NCBI GenBank assembly: GCA_021604585.1
Contig: BQJG01000098.1
Coordinates: 1-7,649 of the forward strand
Source: Hyphococcus sp.
GTDB taxonomy: Bacteria > Pseudomonadota > Alphaproteobacteria > Caulobacterales > Parvularculaceae
Length of the DNA stretch: 7,649 bases
Reading direction: 5' to 3'
The notes under the pieces are model-generated. The model searched no databases, had not been told where the DNA came from, and saw nothing but the letters and a program-made list of their open reading frames with translations. Of the stretch, positions 1 to 6,706 are shown piece after piece; positions within the stretch are counted from its first letter, which is position 1, and every line of letters starts with the position of its first letter. Position numbers and translations under genes: made by a program.

Positions 1-1709
1 CCGGCGAGGAGGGCGCCGAGATTTTTCGGCAATGGGTTGAGCCAGCGCAGATGGATTTGCGCCACGTCGAGGCCTTCCTCATTGGCCTGATTGACGGCGC
101 GCCAGATCGCGCCATGGGTCGAGCCCCAGCCGACAACCGCGAGCTTGCCCTTGGTCGGGCCCTGTTCGACGGTCTGGTTGGGAATGAAATCGGCGATGGA
201 CGCGACCTTGCGCGCGCGGAGATCGCCCATGGCCTGGTGGTTCGCGGCCTCATAGGAAATGTCGCCGGTCGTGATGTCTTTTTCGAGACCGCCAATCCGG
301 TGCGCAAAACCTTCCGTGCCCGGCGCGATCCATGGGCGGCCAAGCGTTTTTTTGTCGCGCTTCCAGATTGCCCGTTTCAATTCATCCTGATCGTCCGTAG
401 ACGGCTCTTTCGGGACGGGGTTCACCTTGATCGGCTCATAGTCCGCCATGTCGGGCAGGGCCCACGGCCCCGCAGCATTGGCGATGTAGCCGTCGGTCAA
501 GAGGAACACCGGCGTCATATGGCGGATGGCGACCCGCGTCGCCTCGATCGCTGCGTCGAAGCAGTCGCCCGGCGACGATGTTGCGAGCACGGGCAGCGGC
601 GCGTCGGCGTTGCGGCCATAGACCGCCTGATACAAATCCGACTGTTCGGTTTTCGTGGGCAGACCGGTGGAAGGCCCGCCGCGTTGCGAGTTGACGATGA
701 CCAGCGGCAGTTCCGTCGCCATGGCGAGCCCGATGGCTTCGGTTTTGAGTGCGATGCCCGGGCCGGAGGATGACGTGACGCCGATCTTGCCGCCAAAGGA
801 GGCGCCGATGGCGGCGCAGCAGGCGGCGATTTCATCTTCCGCCTGGAAGGTCGCAACGCCAAGTTCGCCCATGCGCGAAAGGTGATGCAGGATCGACGAG
901 GCCGGCGTGATCGGATAGCCGCAAAAGACGATCTGTTTATCGGCGAGTTCGCCAGCCGCGGCGAGGCCGAGCGAAATCGCTTCGGCGCCGGTGATCGAGC
1001 GATATGTGCCTGCTTCCATCGGTGCTTCGCCGATGGCGAATTGCGGTATCTCGGCGGAAAGTTCCGCCGTCTCAGCGTAAGCGTGACCGGCGTCGAGGGC
1101 CGCGAGATTGCCAGTGAGAATCTCCGGCGCTTTCTTTGCGAACTTTTTATGAGCCCAATCGATGATCGGCTGGCGGTCGCGCCCGAACATCCACAACACA
1201 GCGCCGAGCGCCCAGAAGTTCTTGCACTGGTCCGCGTCGCTCTTTGAAAGGCCGTGCGGTTTCACCGCTTCGATGGTCTGTGTCGCGATGGCGATTTCGA
1301 TCACCTGATAATCGTCAAGCTCGCCTGTCTTGCGCGGATCGGCTGCGATATTCGCCTTGGCGAAATTGCGTTCGGTGAAGGCGTCGGAGTTCAAAATGAT
1401 CAGCGCGCCTTTTTGCAGGAGCGGCAGATTCACTTTCAGTGCGGCGGGGTTAAGCGCGACGAGCACGTCCGGCTGATCGCCTGCGGTCGAAATGCGCCGC
1501 GCGCCCAAATTGATCTGAAACGCCGACACGCCAAAAGTCGTACCGACCGGCGCACGGATTTCGGCGGGAAAATCCGGAAATGTCGAGAAGTCCGAACCGG
1601 CGAGCGCGGTCGATTCTGCGAACTGGCTGCCGAGCAGTTGAACCCCGTCGCCGGAGTCGCCTGCAAATCGCACGACGACTGAACTGTTTTCCGGTGTGAT
1701 CTTGGCCAT
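1..1709 (-). CDS. korA: 2-oxoglutarate:ferredoxin oxidoreductase, fused gamma-alpha subunit (3'-truncated by window edge)
   Basis: Reading the minus strand from an ATG at 1709-1707 gives 569 codons without a stop, running off the left edge; the family is usually around 600 residues, so only the C-terminal tail is missing. The N-terminal gamma domain (about 1-190) carries FAGDSGDG (15-22) and PDFPAEIRAP (45-54). The alpha domain begins near residue 240 and has the pyrimidine-binding YPITPASS (from Tyr265), FQAEDE (288-293) and GGPSTGLPTKTEQ (from Gly344). These are signatures of KorA-type 2-oxoacid:acceptor oxidoreductases, which with a thiamine diphosphate/Fe-S beta subunit (KorB) oxidatively decarboxylate 2-oxoglutarate to succinyl-CoA in the cytoplasm and reduce ferredoxin. 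No ferredoxin-type cysteine cluster is seen, as expected for this subunit. A stop lies about 20 codons upstream in frame with no other ATG between, which fixes the start; the ribosome site (CAGG about 10 nt upstream) is weak. 2-Oxoglutarate is the likely substrate, but other 2-oxoacids cannot be excluded. Confidence 0.94.
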   Translation of the reverse strand, partial: MAKITPENSSVVVRFAGDSGDGVQLLGSQFAESTALAGSDFSTFPDFPAEIRAPVGTTFGVSAFQINLGARRISTAGDQPDVLVALNPAALKVNLPLLQKGALIILNSDAFTERNFAKANIAADPRKTGELDDYQVIEIAIATQTIEAVKPHGLSKSDADQCKNFWALGAVLWMFGRDRQPIIDWAHKKFAKKAPEILTGNLAALDAGHAYAETAELSAEIPQFAIGEAPMEAGTYRSITGAEAISLGLAAAGELADKQIVFCGYPITPASSILHHLSRMGELGVATFQAEDEIAACCAAIGASFGGKIGVTSSSGPGIALKTEAIGLAMATELPLVIVNSQRGGPSTGLPTKTEQSDLYQAVYGRNADAPLPVLATSSPGDCFDAAIEATRVAIRHMTPVFLLTDGYIANAAGPWALPDMADYEPIKVNPVPKEPSTDDQDELKRAIWKRDKKTLGRPWIAPGTEGFAHRIGGLEKDITTGDISYEAANHQAMGDLRARKVASIADFIPNQTVEQGPTKGKLAVVGWGSTHGAIWRAVNQANEEGLDVAQIHLRWLNPLPKNLGALLA

Positions 1710-2037
1710 CTTGTAAACCTGTATTCCCGCTCTTTCGGCGGCTGGTCCGCCAGCATGGCGAAACCATTAGTAAAAACAAGCGCGTGCTTTGCTTTTTCCA
1801 GCAAAACCCGCGCGATTGAAACCCCGATATCACAACCTCCGGGGCGAATGACAAGTCCTTATTGGCGGGGCCTCTCGTCATGGTGAAGGAAGCACGCAAG
1901 GGCTGTTCAACACATTAGAAAAACTGCGCTTTTCGCTGCCACCGGACGCGGCTATCGCTTCGCTGGCGACTCCGGTCTAAAAGGGCTCCAACAGGCCATG
2001 ACCGCCCCAAAACCGCCAATGATATGAAAGCTTTCCG
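1710..2037. other. Divergent intergenic region between korA and the transaldolase gene
   Basis: This 328-bp gap should hold the promoters of both divergent units. On the minus strand, TTGTCA (1849-1854) and TGATAT (1827-1832), separated by 16 bp, form a weak -35/-10-like pair pointing at korA; the -10 matches the consensus poorly. I found no convincing promoter for the plus-strand operon. The imperfect hairpin at 1780-1813 is listed separately. A 10-bp palindrome, GAAAGCTTTC, lies at 2026-2035 and overlaps the presumed ribosome-binding site of the transaldolase gene. No supportable gene is present; the short open frames here lack a start or a ribosome site. Confidence 0.6.
1771..1813 (-). terminator. 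Hairpin plus T-rich run in the korA leader (attenuator or terminator candidate)
   Basis: On the plus strand, GCGCG (1780-1784) pairs with CGCGC (1809-1813), and TTTGCT (1788-1793) pairs with AGCAAA (1800-1805) around a 6-nt loop. The three positions between the stems give one G-C pair and two mismatches, so 12 of 14 positions pair. Read on the minus strand, the stem is followed directly by TTGTTTTTAC, the usual form of an intrinsic terminator; read on the plus strand no T run follows. No minus-strand gene lies upstream, so if it works it would act inside the 5' leader of korA, about 60-100 nt before its start. Seen by eye only; no folding energy was computed. Confidence 0.4.
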
Positions 2038-2691
2038 ATGAAATTCTTTGTCGACACCGCCGAAATCAACGAAATCCGCGAATTGCTGCCCACGGGACTG
2101 GTGGACGGCGTGACCACCAATCCGAGCCTGATCATGAAATCGGGCCGCGACATTCGCGAAGTGACCGCCGAAATCTGCGCGCTTGTGCCGGGGCCGGTCA
2201 GCGCCGAGGTCACCGCGACGCAAGCCCAGGCGATGATCGCCGAAGGCAAGTCGCTCTCGAAAATCGCTCAGAACGTGGTTGTGAAACTGCCGCTGACCTT
2301 TGACGGGCTGATCGCCTGCAAGGCCCTGACTGGCGAGGGGATCAAGACCAATGTGACTCTGTGCTTTTCGGCGAACCAGGCGCTGCTGGCGGCGAAGGCG
2401 GGCGCCACGTTTATTTCGCCTTTCATCGGCCGTCTTGATGACATGAACATCGACGGCATGGAGTTGATTCGCGATATTCGCATCATTTACGACAATTACG
2501 ATTTCCGGACTGAGATACTCGCCGCGTCGATCCGTTCGGCGAACCATGTAAAGGACGCGGCCATTGCTGGCGCCGATGTGTCGACCGTGCCGCCATCCGT
2601 ACTCAAGTCTCTGGTTAATCATCCGCTTACGGATAAAGGGCTGAAAGCCTTTCTCGAAGACTGGGCGAAAACCGGGCAGAAAATCCTATAG
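2038..2691 (+). CDS. tal: Transaldolase, short (TalC/Fsa-like) subfamily
   Basis: A complete 217-residue cytoplasmic protein, the usual length of the small single-domain transaldolases. The beta-barrel begins with MKFFVDTAEI, followed by GVTTNPSL (24-31). The Schiff-base lysine is Lys83 in VVKLPLT. Asp6 and Asn28 match conserved active-site positions. The two positions that separate activities are Glu57 (Gln59 in E. coli FsaA) and Phe129 (Tyr131 in FsaA). Glu and Phe are what TalB-type transaldolases have, so I predict transfer of dihydroxyacetone units between sugar phosphates in the non-oxidative pentose phosphate pathway, rather than fructose-6-phosphate aldolase activity. The start is the family-typical MKFFVDT; the ribosome site (GAAAG at 2026-2030) is weak and lies within a palindrome. 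It is the first gene of the plus-strand unit and ends 8 nt before zntB. The family is certain; the substrate call rests on two residues. Confidence 0.93.
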   Translation: MKFFVDTAEINEIRELLPTGLVDGVTTNPSLIMKSGRDIREVTAEICALVPGPVSAEVTATQAQAMIAEGKSLSKIAQNVVVKLPLTFDGLIACKALTGEGIKTNVTLCFSANQALLAAKAGATFISPFIGRLDDMNIDGMELIRDIRIIYDNYDFRTEILAASIRSANHVKDAAIAGADVSTVPPSVLKSLVNHPLTDKGLKAFLEDWAKTGQKIL

Positions 2692-2699
2692 GCGGTTTC

Positions 2700-3707
2700 A
2701 TGTCAGACCCCGTAACAGCGCATCAACTCGGTGCAGATGATTCCGGCCCGCCCTTCGTTTTTGGATTCGGTTTTAAAGATGGCGCCGCACATGAGATGCG
2801 CTGGGAAGACGCCGTATCGCACCAGGATGAATATGACTTCATCTGGCTTCATCTTAATATGTTGAATGACGAAGCCCGCAACTGGATCGAACAACAGCGT
2901 GATATTCCTTATGCCGCCGCGGCGGCGTTGCTGGCGGGCGAAACGCGCCCCCGGGTCACGGGCTTTGACAAAGGCGTCGTCGTTAATCTTCGCGGCGTCA
3001 ATTTGAACGAAGGCGCGGAGCCCGAGGACATGGTCTCAATCCGCATCTGGGTCAGCGCCGACAAGCTGATCACTACACGGCGGCGGCGGCTGAGAGCGGC
3101 GCAGGACATTCGCGATGAAATCCTTAAAGGCGCGGCATTTGAAAATACCGGCGCCATTGTTTCGCGCCTGGCCTTCAAACTCACCGACCGGACCGAGCCT
3201 TATGTTCAGGAAATCGAAGAAGAAGTGGATGACCTCGAGGCGGCGATGCTGGAAGGAGAGGGGGCGGGTCTGCGCGCAAAGCTCGCCGGCACGCGCCAGT
3301 CGGCGGTGCATTTCCGCCGCTTTATCGCGCCGCAGCGCGATGCGCTGAACCGGCTCGCCATAGATGAGTCATCGATACTCACACATCATATAAAGGTTGA
3401 GTTGCGGGAGACTGCTGACCGCGTGACGCGCATGACCGAAGATATCGACGCAGTACGTGAGCGCGCGATGGTGTTGCAGGACCAACTCACAGACCAGCGC
3501 GCCGAAGACATGAACCGGAATATGATGGTGCTGTCCGTTGTGGCGGCCATATTTCTGCCGCTGGGGTTTTTGACCGGTTTGTTCGGCATCAATGTGGGCG
3601 GCATGCCCGGCGTTGAAGACCCCGTTGCCTTCTGGGTGGTCGCCGCCGCCTGCCTTCTTATCGGGCTTGCCCTGTTAATTCTATTCCGGATGAAAAAATG
3701 GCTTTGA
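2700..3707 (+). CDS. zntB: ZntB-like zinc transporter, CorA (2-TM-GxN) family
   Basis: A 335-residue protein, close to E. coli ZntB (327). The large N-terminal cytoplasmic domain (about 1-270) includes a long acidic, charged helical stretch (about 165-265). Two transmembrane helices lie at the C-terminus (about 276-296 and 310-329). Between them is the signature loop with Gly296-Ile297-Asn298 followed by VGGMPGV, and the protein ends in a positively charged KKWL as in ZntB. Family members form homopentameric funnels in the inner membrane; ZntB moves Zn2+, reported as efflux in Salmonella and as proton-coupled uptake in E. coli, so direction is left open. The VGG-MPG type of loop favours ZntB over the Mg2+ channel CorA, whose loop is usually of the GMN-FxxMPE type. 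AGG at 2690-2692, overlapping the upstream stop, serves as ribosome site. Its last codons overlap the next gene by 10 nt. Confidence 0.9.
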   Translation: MSDPVTAHQLGADDSGPPFVFGFGFKDGAAHEMRWEDAVSHQDEYDFIWLHLNMLNDEARNWIEQQRDIPYAAAAALLAGETRPRVTGFDKGVVVNLRGVNLNEGAEPEDMVSIRIWVSADKLITTRRRRLRAAQDIRDEILKGAAFENTGAIVSRLAFKLTDRTEPYVQEIEEEVDDLEAAMLEGEGAGLRAKLAGTRQSAVHFRRFIAPQRDALNRLAIDESSILTHHIKVELRETADRVTRMTEDIDAVRERAMVLQDQLTDQRAEDMNRNMMVLSVVAAIFLPLGFLTGLFGINVGGMPGVEDPVAFWVVAAACLLIGLALLILFRMKKWL

Positions 3708-6043
3708 AGTCGGTTCGTTCGTTCATTCTCGCCATGTTCATTTTGTTCGCAGCGGCGGCAAACGGCGCCGCCCAGTCCGATCGCACAAGCGCAATCGATG
3801 CGGCGAGCCGCGCCATTGGCGTCATTCGCACAGCCATCAACCAGAACAATGTTGACGACGCCGACGCAGTGGAAAGCCAGCTTCGCGACATGCGCGATCA
3901 GGGGAGGCTGCGGCTTGCCGACATCGAACGTGAACTCGAAATTTCGCGAACGCAGATTGACCTGCTCGGACCTGCGCCGGGCGAAAATGATCCGCCGGAA
4001 AGTGATTTTATCGCCAACGAGCGCAGCACGCTGGAGAAGCAACGTGCGCAGTTAAATGGCGAACGCACCCGCGTCCTTGCGAATATCTATGAAGCTGGTG
4101 AATTGCTCACGCGCCTCTCCGGCGAAAGGGTTGGCGCGCTCTATCGTTCGTTTGGAGAGCGCGGCGCCTCACCGCTGGCGCCGCCGCAATGGTCAGCCGC
4201 ATGGTCATCGGCGAGTGCGGTGTCTGAGAGGATCGGACGGTATTTCAACCAATGGAGCGCCCGGAAGAGCGAGGGCGGAACCTTCAGCCGCGGGCTGTTG
4301 TTCATTTTCGGCGCGCTGATCGCATCGGTATTAATGTTCTGGCCGGTCAACCGGTGGATATCGGAAACATTCTCCAACGCTGTCGAACGACGAAAACCGA
4401 CGCCGGCGAGGCGCGTTGTCGTCGCTGGACTCAAAATGGCCGCGCGCACGGCTCCCGGCGTTATTGGCGGGCTCGTTATTATCGAGACGCTTCGGGCGCA
4501 AGGCATCCTTGCAGCAGACGGCGAGGCGGCGGCGCGTGCTTTCTGGATTGGCGTGTTGTCTATTCTGATCGTTTCGGGATTTACCGCCGGCTTTTTCTCC
4601 CCGTCCTCACCGGAATGGCGCATTGCCTCCATTGATGCAGGGCGCGGACGAACGGTGAGCCGGCTCGCTATGGCGATCGCCGTTTTCTTTTCCCTGAAGC
4701 TCTTGCTGACTTCCATCGGTGTCGCCGCGAAAGCTGATGAAGCCTTATTGCGCATGATTGAGGCATCCGGCGCACTGGCTATTGGGGCTTGCGTTATCTT
4801 GCTCAGCCGCAAGAAACTGTGGCGCGTTGAAGATAAAGCGCCTTCCGGCGGCTGGCGGGTGCTGCGCCAGAGCGGGCGCGCGCTCGCCGTGATTATCATT
4901 GCTTGCGCTCTGATTGGGTATGTGGCGCTGGCCGATTTTCTCGCAACGCGAATTGTATTCCTGGCGCTGGTGATCGGTCTTGCGTGGTTGTTGCAGGCGA
5001 TGTTGGCCGAGAGCGCATTGCGATTGCGCGCTCAACTTTCCGGTGAACCGACAAGCGCAGACGAAGTCGAGTCCAACAATTACAAGTTCTGGTCGCGGTT
5101 GATCATCAATTCCGGCCTGTTTCTTATTCTGACGCCTGCCATTTTGATTCTGTTCGGCGTGCCATCCGCGACAGTGCGCGATCTGGCCGGGCAGGCTCTG
5201 TTTGGGTTTAATATTGGCGGCGTACACATTCCCTCGGTCGCAAAATTTTTCGCCGCGCTCGTCGTGTTTGTCGTTATTATGGGCCTCACCAAGCTCGTTC
5301 AGCGCGGCGTTCAGCGAGGCCCGCTCGCTCATTCACGCGCCGATATGGGCGTTCAGAATTCATTAATCACCTTGCTCGGCTACGCCGGTCTCGTCATCGC
5401 TCTCTTTGCTTCGATTTCTGCACTGGGCGTAGATCTCGGCAATCTCGCGCTGATCGCCGGGGCGCTTTCTGTCGGCATCGGCTTCGGCTTGCAGTCCATC
5501 GTCAATAATTTTGTTTCAGGCCTCATTTTGCTGTTCGAGCGGCCGATTAAGGTCGGCGACTGGATCGTTACGAATTCAGGCGAGGGAACGGTCAAGAAAA
5601 TCAGTGTGCGCTCGACCGAAATTGAGACTTTTGACCGGTCGTCGATCATCGTTCCGAACTCGGAGCTGATTTCGTCAACGGTCACGAACTGGACGCACAA
5701 AGACAAGATCGGGCGGTTCAGGTTGCCGGTTGGCGTTTCCTACAATTCAGATCCGGAACAAGTGCGCGAAATTCTGTTGCAGTGTGCGAAAGAGCACCCG
5801 CTCGTGGTCGCGTATCCAGAGCCATTTGTTGTCTGGAATGATTTCGGCGCCTCGTCGCTGGATTTTGAACTGCGCGCTTTCCTCAATGACATTTCCAAAG
5901 GGCTGCAAGTTCGCACCGATCTGAGGTTTACAATCTTCAAAGCACTTGCCGAGGCCGGCATAGAAATCCCGTTCCCGCAAACTGATGTTCATATCAAATC
6001 GATGCCAAAAGAGGGGTCAAAACCGGAGACCGATCATGCTTGA
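3698..6043 (+). CDS. DUF3772-type large mechanosensitive ion channel (MscS superfamily)
   Basis: A 781-residue inner-membrane protein. A signal peptide (residues 1-25, cleavage probably after AQS or nearby) leads into a periplasmic, largely helical region (about 28-190) matching the DUF3772 type. About eleven hydrophobic segments follow: roughly 198-217, 242-264, 281-300, 321-341, 350-370, 394-412, 415-436, 467-488, 509-530, 555-578 and 583-612. The last contains the MscS pore helix, with small-residue packing in GALSVGIGFGLQSIVNNF (588-605), followed by the beta domain start ERPIKVGDWI (614-623) and a cytoplasmic vestibule to about 768. Such channels open under membrane tension and release solutes during osmotic downshift; the extra helices resemble those of MscK and YbdG/MscM-type large channels. 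The start ATG overlaps the zntB end by 10 nt and has GGA at 3688-3690. The stop overlaps the DUF1272 gene by 8 nt. The channel fold is secure; the DUF3772 assignment is from recall of the family layout. Confidence 0.9.
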   Translation: MALKSVRSFILAMFILFAAAANGAAQSDRTSAIDAASRAIGVIRTAINQNNVDDADAVESQLRDMRDQGRLRLADIERELEISRTQIDLLGPAPGENDPPESDFIANERSTLEKQRAQLNGERTRVLANIYEAGELLTRLSGERVGALYRSFGERGASPLAPPQWSAAWSSASAVSERIGRYFNQWSARKSEGGTFSRGLLFIFGALIASVLMFWPVNRWISETFSNAVERRKPTPARRVVVAGLKMAARTAPGVIGGLVIIETLRAQGILAADGEAAARAFWIGVLSILIVSGFTAGFFSPSSPEWRIASIDAGRGRTVSRLAMAIAVFFSLKLLLTSIGVAAKADEALLRMIEASGALAIGACVILLSRKKLWRVEDKAPSGGWRVLRQSGRALAVIIIACALIGYVALADFLATRIVFLALVIGLAWLLQAMLAESALRLRAQLSGEPTSADEVESNNYKFWSRLIINSGLFLILTPAILILFGVPSATVRDLAGQALFGFNIGGVHIPSVAKFFAALVVFVVIMGLTKLVQRGVQRGPLAHSRADMGVQNSLITLLGYAGLVIALFASISALGVDLGNLALIAGALSVGIGFGLQSIVNNFVSGLILLFERPIKVGDWIVTNSGEGTVKKISVRSTEIETFDRSSIIVPNSELISSTVTNWTHKDKIGRFRLPVGVSYNSDPEQVREILLQCAKEHPLVVAYPEPFVVWNDFGASSLDFELRAFLNDISKGLQVRTDLRFTIFKALAEAGIEIPFPQTDVHIKSMPKEGSKPETDHA

Positions 6044-6269
6044 GCTGAGGCCGAACTGTGAGCGGTGTGACAAGGATTTGCCGCCAGACGCAGATGCGCG
6101 GATCTGCACATTTGAATGCACGTTCTGCGCGGATTGTGCTGAAGCCGAGTTAAAAGGCGTTTGTCCGAACTGCGGCGGTAATTTTCAGCCGCGCCCGATT
6201 CGTCCGGTGGGACTTCTCGAAAAATTCCCACCATCGACAAAACGCATATTGAAGAAGGACTCTCCATGA
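6036..6269 (+). CDS. DUF1272 family small cysteine-rich protein
   Basis: A 77-residue protein beginning MLELRPNCERCDKDLPP, the classic opening of the DUF1272 family. Eight cysteines occur as Cys8-x2-Cys11, Cys24, Cys28, Cys31-x2-Cys34 and Cys43-x2-Cys46, enough for two tetrahedral metal sites, probably Zn2+; no enzyme motif is seen. Its function is unknown in the family. The frame is also open from an earlier ATG at 5985, but the ATG at 6036 is preferred: it gives the family-typical N-terminus and has a good GGAG ribosome site at 6024-6027, 8 nt upstream. It overlaps the channel gene by 8 nt and shares an ATGA with the following gene, so its translation is probably coupled on both sides. The tail beyond residue 50 is basic and proline-containing and may be flexible. 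The family call is firm; a role as metal sensor or zinc ribbon is inference. Confidence 0.9.
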   Translation: MLELRPNCERCDKDLPPDADARICTFECTFCADCAEAELKGVCPNCGGNFQPRPIRPVGLLEKFPPSTKRILKKDSP

Positions 6270-6688
6270 ATCCGCAATGGGTCATAACCGCAGGCGCCTT
6301 GGTGTTTTTCATTCTTGGCGCTTTGCATTTGCGCTTGACGGTGATGGATTTAAAAAATCCGAAAGCATTTATCCCGGCAAAGCGCGAACTGCTGGAAGAA
6401 CTTCAAAACACGCGCATCAACCTTCGCAAAGATGTCAAAAATTTCTGGCTCTCCTATCTTGGCTTTCACTTCAGCCACAGCGTCGGTATCTTGTTTTATG
6501 CGCTGGCGGTTATGTATTGCGCGCTGGTGCGCCCGGATATTTTCTCGGACATTGTTGCGCGCATTGGAATTGTCGCCTTCGGCGCATCCTATGTGCTGAT
6601 GGCGCGATCTTTCTGGTTTATTATTCCGCTAGTGGGTTCGATGCTGGGCGTGTCGTTGATCGCTATTGGCATTGCTATGCTGCACTAA
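6266..6688 (+). CDS. Uncharacterised four-helix membrane protein
   Basis: A 140-residue protein I cannot assign to a named family with confidence. Hydrophobic segments are at about 5-23, 62-87, 97-114 and 117-138. Between the first two is a charged, amphipathic stretch (30-59) that is probably cytoplasmic or on the membrane surface. A distinctive motif, GFHFSHSVG (66-74), sits at the start of the second helix; small conserved membrane proteins of unknown function with an SHS-G motif in this place exist, so the residues may be structural or ligand-binding. The start is supported by GAAGGA at 6254-6259, 6 nt upstream, and by the ATGA overlap with the DUF1272 stop. The gene ends 18 nt before the hydrolase gene. 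Its real coding status is supported by the good ribosome site, tight packing and clear membrane topology. No function is proposed. Confidence 0.85.
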   Translation: MNPQWVITAGALVFFILGALHLRLTVMDLKNPKAFIPAKRELLEELQNTRINLRKDVKNFWLSYLGFHFSHSVGILFYALAVMYCALVRPDIFSDIVARIGIVAFGASYVLMARSFWFIIPLVGSMLGVSLIAIGIAMLH

Positions 6689-6706
6689 GATGTATGAGGA
6701 AGCCTG

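Noticed and set aside
51..1682. Several plus-strand open frames opposite korA (for example 51-773, 882-1247, 1254-1682)
   Set aside because: The minus strand carries an unbroken, motif-rich KorA reading over the whole stretch; these frames have no recognisable domains and are shadows.
1880..1918. 12-residue open frame MVKEARKGCSTH
   Set aside because: No ribosome-binding site and too short to support; chance occurrence is likely.
1852..1980. Plus-strand open stretch ending LPPDAAIASLATPV before a stop, possibly the tail of a decayed gene
   Set aside because: It begins just after a stop, has no ATG in frame and no ribosome site, and I do not recognise the peptide.
1915..2622. 235-codon minus-strand open frame opposite the transaldolase gene
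   Set aside because: It is antisense to a clear enzyme, has an Arg/His/Gly-rich composition typical of shadow frames, and shows no domain.
2913..2926. GC-rich palindrome (GCCGCCGCGGCGGC)
   Set aside because: It encodes a run of alanines in zntB and is explained by GC-rich codon choice.
4745..5332. 195-codon minus-strand open frame within the channel gene
   Set aside because: Antisense to well-defined transmembrane segments; Gln/His/Asn-rich composition without a domain.
5985..6035. Upstream start for the DUF1272 gene adding 17 residues
   Set aside because: The extension lies wholly inside the channel gene, lacks the family N-terminus, and the ATG at 6036 has a clear GGAG site.
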